Positions 17,731-24,255 of a stretch of DNA of 64,000 bases are shown here, piece by piece; positions within the stretch are counted from its first letter, which is position 1, and each line of letters begins with the position of its first letter. Position numbers and translations under genes: made by a program. This stretch comes from Hyphococcus sp. (GTDB lineage: Bacteria; Pseudomonadota; Alphaproteobacteria; Caulobacterales; Parvularculaceae). The notes under the pieces were generated by a model. The model made no database searches. It was given only the letters and a program-made list of their open reading frames with translations, and was not told the DNA's origin. Location of the stretch: contig JANQRY010000003.1 in assembly GCA_028284345.1 (NCBI GenBank), positions 744,001 to 808,000 on the forward strand, in the 5' to 3' direction.

Positions 17731-18272
17731 AGGCGGAACTCCCGGTAGGGGGCGATCAGCGCATCGACGCTGCGCGGCACGGAATAGACCCGGGCCTCGC
17801 CCGCCGATTCGCGGTTCTCGTAAAAATGCGCCGCCAGCATCAGGACGGCGTGCTTCAGTGGGCCCGGCACATCCGCCGCCGCGGCGTAACCGGCGGTGAA
17901 GTCAATCGCCACGTCGTCGATGGCGCGCGCCGGCGTCGGCCAGGGCGCGGCAACGCGCAGCCGGCTGGGGGCGCCGAGGGCCACTTCGTATGCGGATGGA
18001 TCGACGGCCGCCGCCGAGACGGTGACCGCGTCCACTGACTGCACCGGGGCAAGGGGCAGGATCAGCGTTTCGTCGGGCGCCGCATCGAGGGTCAGCCGCC
18101 AGCCCTGGGTCATCAGGGCGAGGCCGCCGCGCGCCTCAACCGCGCGCACGGCCGCAGCGAGCACGCCAGCGATGAACGCATCGTCCGCGGCGTCCGTCAC
18201 CCGGAGGTGCTCTTTCGTTTCAGCCAGCGTCACCGGTTCGGCGGCGGCGGGGGAGAGTAACGTGAGGGACAT
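17727..18272 (-). CDS. GTA head-tail connector (adaptor) protein, RcGTA g6-like
   Basis: A 181-residue phage gp6/phiE125 gp8-type connector. It starts MSLTLLSPAAAEPVTLAETKEHLRVTDAADDAFI, a recognisable connector N-terminus, and ends VPRSVDALIAPYREFRL. The frame is open ten codons further up, but MSLTLLSP fits the family. A family A palindromic repeat fills the 158 bases before it, so the capsid gene and this gene are separated. Confidence 0.92.
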   Translation of the reverse strand: MSLTLLSPAAAEPVTLAETKEHLRVTDAADDAFIAGVLAAAVRAVEARGGLALMTQGWRLTLDAAPDETLILPLAPVQSVDAVTVSAAAVDPSAYEVALGAPSRLRVAAPWPTPARAIDDVAIDFTAGYAAAADVPGPLKHAVLMLAAHFYENRESAGEARVYSVPRSVDALIAPYREFRL

Positions 18273-18298
18273 TACGCAACAGGGTCCTTTGGGGCTGT

Positions 18299-18421
18299 CC
18301 ACCTCTCCCCTTTGGGGAGAGGTCGAAATCGCGACAGCGATTTCGGGTGAGGGGGAAGAGACGGGGGCGTAACTTGCGGCCCCGCCCCCTCACCCTAACC
18401 CTCTCCCCAAAGGGGAGAGGG
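18299..18421. repeat. Palindromic repeat family A, copy 2 (inverted pair)
   Basis: The left arm has CTCTCCCCTTTGGGGAGAGG followed by TCGAAATCGCGACAGCGATTTCGGGTGAGGGGG. The right arm carries CCCCCTCACCC and CTCTCCCCAAAGGGGAGAGG in inverted order. It occupies the gap between the capsid gene (g5) and g6. Its architecture matches the copies at 15353 and 46194. Confidence 0.85.
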
Positions 18422-18430
18422 AACCGGTCG

Positions 18431-19681
18431 TCAGCTCAACGAAAACTTCAGGAACTTGACAGCGTCGAAATCCTGCACGCCGCCGCCGACGCGCTTCGTC
18501 GTGTAGAAGAGGACGAAAGGTTTCGCGGAATAAGGATCGCGCAAGACGCGCACGCCGACGCGGTCGACGATGAGATAGGCGCGGCGGAAGTCGCCAAAGG
18601 CAATCGAATGACTGTTCGACGCGATGTCCGGCATGTCTTCGGCTTCCGTCACCGGATAGCCGAGGAGCCGCGCCGGTTCGCCGGCCTCGGCCGAGGGCTG
18701 CCAGAGATAGTTGCCGTCGGCGTCCTTGAACTTGCGCAATTGTCCGAGAACGGATCGATTGAGCACGAAGCGGCCATTGGCCCGGAACGCCTGTTTCGGC
18801 GTGTAGATGAGGTCGAGCAACACATCGGACGGGTCCGCGGCGGGGAAGGCGCCGTCAACGCCCGTCGCCACATAGCCGAGCTGACCGGCGGCGCGCACGG
18901 ACTCTTCCGCGATCGTATAGCTCAAGAACCCTTTCGGCTGGTTCACCCCGTCGCCATTGACGAAGGCCGCCGATTCCTGGATCGCGAACTCGCCCTGCAC
19001 TTCATCGGCGAGCCACTGCTCGATATCGACGACGGAATCGTCCAGCAGCGTCTGCGTCGCCGCCGGCATGGCGTAAAGCTCCATGGTCGGGAAGTCGATG
19101 GCGGTGATGGTCGGCGCGGCGGTTTCGACCCGGGCGCCGGTTTCGCCGACCCAGCCCGTCGCCGCGTCGCCGTTGGACACGGGCTTGCGGAAAACATTGG
19201 CGCCGATCTCGCGCACCGATGCAATCTGGCGAATAGGCGAAATGTCCTTCACCGCCTGGGTGATCATGCGCTCAGTCTGTTCCGGCGCGAGATAGCCGCC
19301 CTCGGCGTCCGTGCCGACATTGAGGGACTTTTGCTCCAGCGTCGCAATCGATGTTGCATCGCCGACGCGCATATAATGCTGGAACGCGGCCTTGCGTTCG
19401 TCGGGGGCGGCGACGGCGCCGGCCTGCAGCGCCGGGCGCTTCGATTTCAGCGCCAGGGCGTCGACCCGCGCCTTCTGTTCGGTGACGGCCGCGTTGATGC
19501 GATCGATCTTCTCGGTCAGCACCACATCTTCGCCGCGCTTTTCTTCAAGAGCCTCAAGGCGAGCGTCATTGGCGTCCTTGAACTGTTCAAAGGCGCACAG
19601 AAACTCGCGCATGGCGCCGCGCACTTCGTGGTTGTCAGCAGGCCCGTCGCCCGCCTTGGTTTCGATACTCATGTTACTCAT
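18431..19681 (-). CDS. GTA major capsid protein (HK97 fold), RcGTA g5-like
   Basis: A capsid protein of 416 residues. The N-terminal delta domain is a coiled coil (about 15-95, REFLCAFEQFKDANDARLEALEEKRGED...), removed by the prohead protease in HK97-type capsids. The core follows, beginning near LNVGTDAEGGYLAPEQTERMI and ending in DPYSAKPFVLFYTTKRVGGGVQDFDAVKFLKFS. The ATG at 19681 overlaps the protease stop; ATG at 19672 (MSIETK) is an alternative. A repeat follows the stop codon. Confidence 0.95.
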   Translation of the reverse strand: MSNMSIETKAGDGPADNHEVRGAMREFLCAFEQFKDANDARLEALEEKRGEDVVLTEKIDRINAAVTEQKARVDALALKSKRPALQAGAVAAPDERKAAFQHYMRVGDATSIATLEQKSLNVGTDAEGGYLAPEQTERMITQAVKDISPIRQIASVREIGANVFRKPVSNGDAATGWVGETGARVETAAPTITAIDFPTMELYAMPAATQTLLDDSVVDIEQWLADEVQGEFAIQESAAFVNGDGVNQPKGFLSYTIAEESVRAAGQLGYVATGVDGAFPAADPSDVLLDLIYTPKQAFRANGRFVLNRSVLGQLRKFKDADGNYLWQPSAEAGEPARLLGYPVTEAEDMPDIASNSHSIAFGDFRRAYLIVDRVGVRVLRDPYSAKPFVLFYTTKRVGGGVQDFDAVKFLKFSLS

Positions 19682-20429
19682 GTACTCCGTTTACTGATAG
19701 AATGGACGCCGCATCCCGAACGGCGGAGGCGAAATGGCGGGCGTTCAGGAGGGGAGGACTGAACGCCCGCCGGCCGGACGTGGGACGAACCCCCGAGATC
19801 ACGCGGCGCCCGGCGCGGGCAAGCGCCGCCTCGGGGGATGACGCGCGCGCGATCCGCGCCTCGGGGGAAGAGGCGCCGGGCTGTGCGGGGGAGATGCGCG
19901 GGGGTTCCGTCCCGTCCGAACTGATATGGGTGATGCGCGCGGCCGCAGCCATGGGGAAGGTCACAACGGAGACCTCCCAAAGCTCGGCTTCGAGAATGCG
20001 CCGCCCCTTGCCGCTTCGCTCCTTACGGGCGCGGATGGCGCGGAAGCCGATGGAAAGACCGTCAAGGGCGCCGCCGGCGATGAGCGCAAAAACCTCGCGC
20101 GCTTTTTGCGAGGCCAGCAGAATTTCGCCCGTCGCGACCAGCCCGGCGGCCGTATCGCGAAAACCGGTCCAGCGGCCGATGGGCGTCTCGCTCGCATGTT
20201 GATAGAGCATGCGCACCGGCGCCGTGCGGTGTTTAAGGGTTCTGGCAAAGGCCCCCGGCGCGATGACGTCGCCGTTGAGATCCGGCTCGTTGTAGCGCGC
20301 GGCGAAGCCTTCGATGCGGGCGACCCAACCTCCGTCTTCCCCGGCGAAAGCCGGGGTCCATGGCGCTGACGTCTCTGGATCCCGGCTTTCGCCGGGAAGA
20401 ACGGGATATGGAATATTGCGCGCAGCCAC
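19674..20429 (-). CDS. GTA prohead protease (HK97 family), RcGTA g4-like
   Basis: A 251-residue serine protease that matures the capsid. It has the U35 pattern GFAARYNEPDLNGDVIAPGAFARTL, MLYQHASETPIGRW with the catalytic-His segment (QH), and LSIGFRAIRARKE with the catalytic Ser of the family. The start is a GTG sharing its G with the TAG of the portal gene (TAGTG). Residues about 11-31 are encoded by a family B palindromic repeat (PGESRDPET...PAFAGED), foreign to the protease fold. The C-terminal 70 residues are Arg/Ala/Ser-rich and low in similarity to anything recognised. Confidence 0.9.
   Translation of the reverse strand: MAARNIPYPVLPGESRDPETSAPWTPAFAGEDGGWVARIEGFAARYNEPDLNGDVIAPGAFARTLKHRTAPVRMLYQHASETPIGRWTGFRDTAAGLVATGEILLASQKAREVFALIAGGALDGLSIGFRAIRARKERSGKGRRILEAELWEVSVVTFPMAAAARITHISSDGTEPPRISPAQPGASSPEARIARASSPEAALARAGRRVISGVRPTSGRRAFSPPLLNARHFASAVRDAASILSVNGVHE
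20337..20398. repeat. Palindromic repeat family B, copy 1, inside the prohead protease reading frame
   Basis: CCCCGGCGAAAGCCGGGG and CCCGGCTTTCGCCGGG are separated by about 26 bases with TCCATGG and TCTGGATCC. This is the common alphaproteobacterial palindromic repeat that encodes PGESRDP...WTPAFAGED when read through. It is translated here as protease residues about 11-31. Confidence 0.85.
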
Positions 20430-21592
20430 TAGTCAGTGTCCTCGCGCGGGGGCAATCCCAGCAGCGCGCGCTTTTCATCGTCGCTCAGAAAATCCGCGCG
20501 GGTAACTCGCGACCACATGGCGTCGCGGTCCGCCGACAGGGCGTCAATGTCCGAGGTCTGACACATGATCGCCGCATCGGGGAAAGCGGGCTTCATCCAT
20601 GCGGTGAGCGCCGCGGCGGTTTTTTTGACCAGCGGCAGCACCGTCTGTTTCCAGAAAGCAAGATTTGCCTCGCGATAATTGGAATAGGTGTTGTCGCCCG
20701 GGATGCCGAGGAGCATGGGCGGCACGCCAAAGGCAAGCGCAATTTCCCGCGCCGCGTTGTTCTTGGCGTCGAGGAAATCCATTTCCGCCGGCGAGAGCGA
20801 CATGGCCCGCCATTCAAGGCCGCCGTCGAGGACCAGCGGCCGACCCGCATGGGCCGCGCCCTGATAGGCGCCCTCAAGCTCGGACTTCAACCGGTCGAAC
20901 TGCTCGCCTGTGAGGTTTTCCGCGCCTTCCGGGCCCTTATAGACAAGGGCGCCGGAGGGCCGGGCCGCATTGTCGAGGAGCGCCTTGTTCCAGGCCGAGG
21001 CCGCATTGTGGAGATCGACCGAAGACGCCGCCGCCTCCAGCGGCGAGAGGCCGTAATGATCATTGGTCGGATGAAAGAGTTTCAAATGCAGGATCGGCGA
21101 CATTTCATCGGCGGCTTTGCGGAAGGTCACCATGCGCCCGCCGACCGAATAGTCCCACGCTTCCGGCCAGCCGCCCGCGCCCAATCGCGCCTTCATGCGG
21201 TCGGGCCGCAACACGTAAAGTTCGCGGGGGGACCCGTCGATGGCCGCCGCCTCCATATAGCCGTTGCCCGCGGTCTGCAGAAAGCCGTAGAAACTTTCCA
21301 GAAGCTCCGCCCCCGATTGTTCCGGGTTGGGCGCCGCCAATAAATCCGCCAGCGGATGATCGCTCATCACCGCCCCGCCTTCGACAACGCCAAGGGGCGC
21401 GGACGCCGCCGCCTCGGCGACAAGACGCACGCAGCGATAGGCGATGACGTTTTTCTCAAAACCGGCGCGCGCAAGGGAGGCGTAATCCCGCGGCGTCCAG
21501 GCCGGCCGGCCGAGGCGGTAAAGGGAGATCAGCGCCTTGGCGGCGGAGGCTTTGGCTTCCGGCGCGCGGCGGAGGAAGGAGGGCAGCTTCAT
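20429..21592 (-). CDS. GTA portal protein, RcGTA g3-like
   Basis: A 387-residue HK97-type portal protein forming the dodecameric DNA gate. It starts MKLPSFLRRAPEAKASAAKAL, then shows RDYASLARAGFEKNVIAYRCVRLVAEAAASAPL, GNGYMEA...ELYVLRPDRM and FGVPPMLLGIPGDNTYSNYREANLAFWKQTVLPL, all standard portal motifs. The open frame upstream of 21592 runs through a palindromic repeat and is not accepted as coding. The stop overlaps the protease GTG, indicating coupling. Confidence 0.94.
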   Translation of the reverse strand: MKLPSFLRRAPEAKASAAKALISLYRLGRPAWTPRDYASLARAGFEKNVIAYRCVRLVAEAAASAPLGVVEGGAVMSDHPLADLLAAPNPEQSGAELLESFYGFLQTAGNGYMEAAAIDGSPRELYVLRPDRMKARLGAGGWPEAWDYSVGGRMVTFRKAADEMSPILHLKLFHPTNDHYGLSPLEAAASSVDLHNAASAWNKALLDNAARPSGALVYKGPEGAENLTGEQFDRLKSELEGAYQGAAHAGRPLVLDGGLEWRAMSLSPAEMDFLDAKNNAAREIALAFGVPPMLLGIPGDNTYSNYREANLAFWKQTVLPLVKKTAAALTAWMKPAFPDAAIMCQTSDIDALSADRDAMWSRVTRADFLSDDEKRALLGLPPREDTD

Positions 21593-21634
21593 TGCACGCA
21601 CCCCTTGCCGCGTCTTCCGAGTAATTGGCGGTTT

Positions 21635-21713
21635 GTCATTACCGGGCTTGCCCCGGTAATCCAGAAGGGCTGCGCGTTCATTCCTGGATTGCCGGAACAA
21701 GTCCGGCAATGAC
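21635..21713. repeat. Palindromic repeat family B, copy 2
   Basis: TCATTACCGGGCTTGCCCCGGTAATCC and its partner GGATTGCCGGAACAAGTCCGGCAATGAC flank a 23-base spacer. Each arm is itself a hairpin. It lies between the large terminase and portal genes (gap 21593-21770), with a further A/T-richer stretch that shows nothing else. Confidence 0.85.
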
Positions 21714-21770
21714 CGCGTTCTTTTCGTTCTGGATGGGGGATTGGGAGGAAACGCAACACCTTCATCACTC

Positions 21771-23072
21771 CTAATCGAGTCGCTTGACGCCGGGGCGCGG
21801 CGCGCGGGGGGACAACATCAAATCCGTCAGGGCCCAGACGAGCGCGTCGAGGCGGTCCGGCGACTTTCCGTTGCCCGTGTAGCTCGTCATCTGTTCTTCA
21901 AGCTGCGGGAAGGCGCCCACATGGCGCACGCGGGCGCGTTCATAGAGGGCGGCCACGGGCTCGGCGCGCAGCTTCTTGCCGCGGCTTGCATAGACGCCGC
22001 GCACGGGCGCGCCCGCATCGGCCTGGGCGATCACGGCTTTGGCCATGTCGCCGCCCTGATTGACTTCGACGACGATGCGGTCGGCCTCGAATTCGTGAAA
22101 GGCGGCGACGGTTCTGTCCGCCCACTGACGGGGGGACAGTCCCGCCGCCGACCGGTCGGCGAGCACATACGCAACACGGCTCTCCGAGTCTGTCGATGCG
22201 GCGCCCGCAACGATGATGCCGCATTCGTCGGCGCCCTCCCCGGCGCTCGCCGGCGGATCGACGGCGACAACGATGCGCGACAGCGGCGGGTAATGGGCAA
22301 TGCGCGCCGCCTCGATCATGGCCCAGTTCCAGAGGGCGCCGGCGACGTCGTCGATGATTTCGCCGAGCAGTTCCTGCCGGCCGAGGGCCGTGCCTTCGTA
22401 AGCCGCAGCGATTTCGGTGAAGAAGGCTTCGGACAGGTTAGCGCGATTGTCGTAGGTCGTCGCCCTTGTCACCGCGGTTGTCTTCGCCGCCATCAGCCGC
22501 TTGATCAGCCCGATGGGGCGCGGCGTCGTCGTCGCGATCTGGCGCGGACGGGGCCCGAGACGCAAAGCGAGTTGCAGGTTCGACCAGGTTTCCTCCGCAT
22601 ACCGCCATTTGGCGAGTTCATCGCTCCAGGCCGCATCGAACTGATAGCCGCGAATGCCGTCCGGGTCCTCGGCGGAAAAGCAATGGGCGACGGCGCCGTT
22701 GGGCCAGACGAGGCGCCGGCGCGAGGCTTCATAGGCCGGCCGGGAGGGCGCGGGCGCGCAAGCGACAATGCCGGAGGGGCCGTCGATCATGACTTCCCTC
22801 GCGTCGGCGTATGTTTCAGCGACCAGCGCGATGGCGCCGGCCTTGTGCGCGGCGTTGTCGTTGGCGCGGCCATACGCCATGGCGCGGACCCACTCGGCGC
22901 CGGCGCGGGTTTTTCCGGCGCCGCGGCCGCCGAGAATGAGCCAGGTCGTCCAGTCGTCGCCCGGAGGTTGTTGCTGATGATCAAGCGCATTGATCCGCCA
23001 TTCCCGTTTCGCGTCGGCTTGCAGAACGTCGAGCAGCATGGCGTCGCGGATCCGGCGCAGCCGCGTCGCCAT
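21771..23072 (-). CDS. GTA large terminase (packaging ATPase/nuclease), RcGTA g2-like
   Basis: A 433-residue DNA packaging motor. Walker A is LILGGRGAGKTRAGAEWV at about 46-62, and the adjacent ATPase segment contains LVAETYADAREVMIDGPSGI. Walker B-like acids are in QFDAAWSDELAKW. The C-terminal RNase H-like nuclease starts RIVVAVDPPASAGEGADECGIIVAG with its first catalytic Asp. The start is ambiguous: ATG at 23072 (MATRLRR) or ATG at 23039 (MLLDVLQ); either overlaps the g1-like gene by about 60-90 bases. GTA terminases package random host DNA headfuls. Confidence 0.94.
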   Translation of the reverse strand: MATRLRRIRDAMLLDVLQADAKREWRINALDHQQQPPGDDWTTWLILGGRGAGKTRAGAEWVRAMAYGRANDNAAHKAGAIALVAETYADAREVMIDGPSGIVACAPAPSRPAYEASRRRLVWPNGAVAHCFSAEDPDGIRGYQFDAAWSDELAKWRYAEETWSNLQLALRLGPRPRQIATTTPRPIGLIKRLMAAKTTAVTRATTYDNRANLSEAFFTEIAAAYEGTALGRQELLGEIIDDVAGALWNWAMIEAARIAHYPPLSRIVVAVDPPASAGEGADECGIIVAGAASTDSESRVAYVLADRSAAGLSPRQWADRTVAAFHEFEADRIVVEVNQGGDMAKAVIAQADAGAPVRGVYASRGKKLRAEPVAALYERARVRHVGAFPQLEEQMTSYTGNGKSPDRLDALVWALTDLMLSPRAPRPGVKRLD

Positions 23073-23436
23073 TTCGCGCCCGCTCGTCGGCGTCGAGCCC
23101 GTCGACGCGGGCGACGACGCGGTTGAAGATGTCGTCGAGTTCTTCTTCGGTGCGTTCGCGCGGGGGCGCTTGATCGTCATGCGGGCGGCGGTCCTTCTCA
23201 TTCTGCCGGTTCATGCGGTCGGCGATCTCAGCCGAACTCATCAGCAGGCGCAGATCGCGGGCGTCGCGATCGAAGGCCGCGTCGTCGACGCATTCCTCGC
23301 CGATCATCCGTTCGGATTTGCCGAGCGCCAGCGTCAGGATGTTGTCCGAGAGCTGTCGCCAGCTCCGTTCATCCGCGGGCGCCAGGTCTTTTGACGAAGC
23401 CGTTTTGCGATCTGAATTCATCATGGGGGAGAGCAT
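22981..23436 (-). CDS. Probable GTA small terminase, RcGTA g1-like
   Basis: A 151-residue acidic, helical protein at the head of the cluster. The visible parts are SWRQLSDNILTLALGKSERMIGEECVDDAAFDRDARDLRLLMSSAEIADRMNRQNEKD and a charged PPRERTEEELDDIFNRVVARVDGL coiled stretch. RcGTA g1 occupies the same place and acts as small terminase; the assignment here rests mainly on position and general character. The start at 23436 (MLSPMMNS) is the first plausible ATG; 23424 is an alternative, and neither has a strong ribosome site. The C-terminus overlaps the terminase start. Confidence 0.75.
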   Translation of the reverse strand: MLSPMMNSDRKTASSKDLAPADERSWRQLSDNILTLALGKSERMIGEECVDDAAFDRDARDLRLLMSSAEIADRMNRQNEKDRRPHDDQAPPRERTEEELDDIFNRVVARVDGLDADERARNGDAAAPDPRRHAARRSASRRETGMADQCA

Positions 23437-23591
23437 AGGGCCGCCCCGAGAGACGTTGATACGTGTGCACCAAATGCGGGATTCGTGAAAGAATTTACGG
23501 TTATTGGGGTGAGCGCGCCCGCGATTCAACTTATTGGTGTGTCGGTTTTTGAGGGAATTCGGAGGCCTTTTCATGCGCCTTCGCCAAAGGC

Positions 23592-23721
23592 TGTCATTCC
23601 GGACTAGCGAGCTTCAGCTCGCGCAGATCCGGGATCCATGCCTCAACCTTGCGGGTCTCACTGCGTTTCAGCGTCTATCCATGGATTCCGGGTTCGACCT
23701 ACCGGTCGCCCCGGAATGACA
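23592..23721. repeat. Palindromic repeat family B, copy 3
   Basis: TGTCATTCCGGAC...GATCCGGGATCCATG on the left is answered by CCATGGATTCCGGG...CCCCGGAATGACA on the right, about 130 bases in all with an inner AGCGAGCTTCAGCTCGC hairpin. It fills most of the gap between the g1 start and the YcgN-type gene (23437-23741), so the GTA promoter should lie in 23437-23590; no sure promoter was seen there. Confidence 0.8.
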
Positions 23722-23741
23722 ATAACGGCTCGAACTTGCTT

Positions 23742-24185
23742 CTATCGCGCCTTCGTAATCCGCGACTCAAGAAGATCGTCGTCAATCTCTTCCTCGGGGA
23801 TGAGGTCCGGCGGGACGGCGACGCCGGCGCGGGCGACGGTTTCCGGATCGCCGGTGATCAGCGGGTGCCAGTCAGGCAATCCCTCGCCGTTTGCGAGGCG
23901 TCGATAGGCGCACGTCTTCGGCATCCAGGACAATTTCTCGGCGTTCGCCGGCGTGAGCGCCACGCAGTCGGGGACGCGCTTCGTGCGGTTCGCATAATCG
24001 GTGCAGCGGCGTTTCTTGGCGTCGAACAGCCGGCAGGCGACGTCGGTTTCAAAGACGTCGCCCGTTTCCTCATTATGCAGAATATAAAGGCAGCACCGCC
24101 CGCAGCCGTCGCAGAGGGATTCCCATTCCTCGGCGGTCATGGCACTAAGGGGCTTCGTCTCCCAGAAGGGTTCATCGGCTTTCAC
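23742..24185 (-). CDS. YcgN-type Cys-cluster protein (UPF0260)
   Basis: A 147-residue YcgN/UPF0260 protein. It carries the family cysteines CDGCGRCCLYILHNEETGD, then ACRLFDAKKRRCTDY, VPDCVALTP and PKTCAYRRLANGEGLPDWHPL. The cluster resembles a metal or Fe-S binding site (the related CxxCxxCC Pfam group is proposed to bind Zn or Fe-S), but its function is unknown. It lies upstream of the GTA cluster in the same direction, with a repeat between, so co-transcription is unlikely. Confidence 0.92.
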   Translation of the reverse strand: MKADEPFWETKPLSAMTAEEWESLCDGCGRCCLYILHNEETGDVFETDVACRLFDAKKRRCTDYANRTKRVPDCVALTPANAEKLSWMPKTCAYRRLANGEGLPDWHPLITGDPETVARAGVAVPPDLIPEEEIDDDLLESRITKAR

Positions 24186-24255
24186 GAAGCAGAGCCTAGC
24201 AGAAAAACGGCGGCGCGGTGAGCGCCGCCGTCAACATGGAAATCCGAGCAAGACG

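Noticed and set aside
21593-21709. Upstream extension of the portal frame
   Set aside because: It reads through palindromic repeat family B; the family N-terminus begins at 21592.
9018-23436. Intact prophage
   Set aside because: No integrase, repressor, replication or lysis genes are present; order and content match RcGTA.
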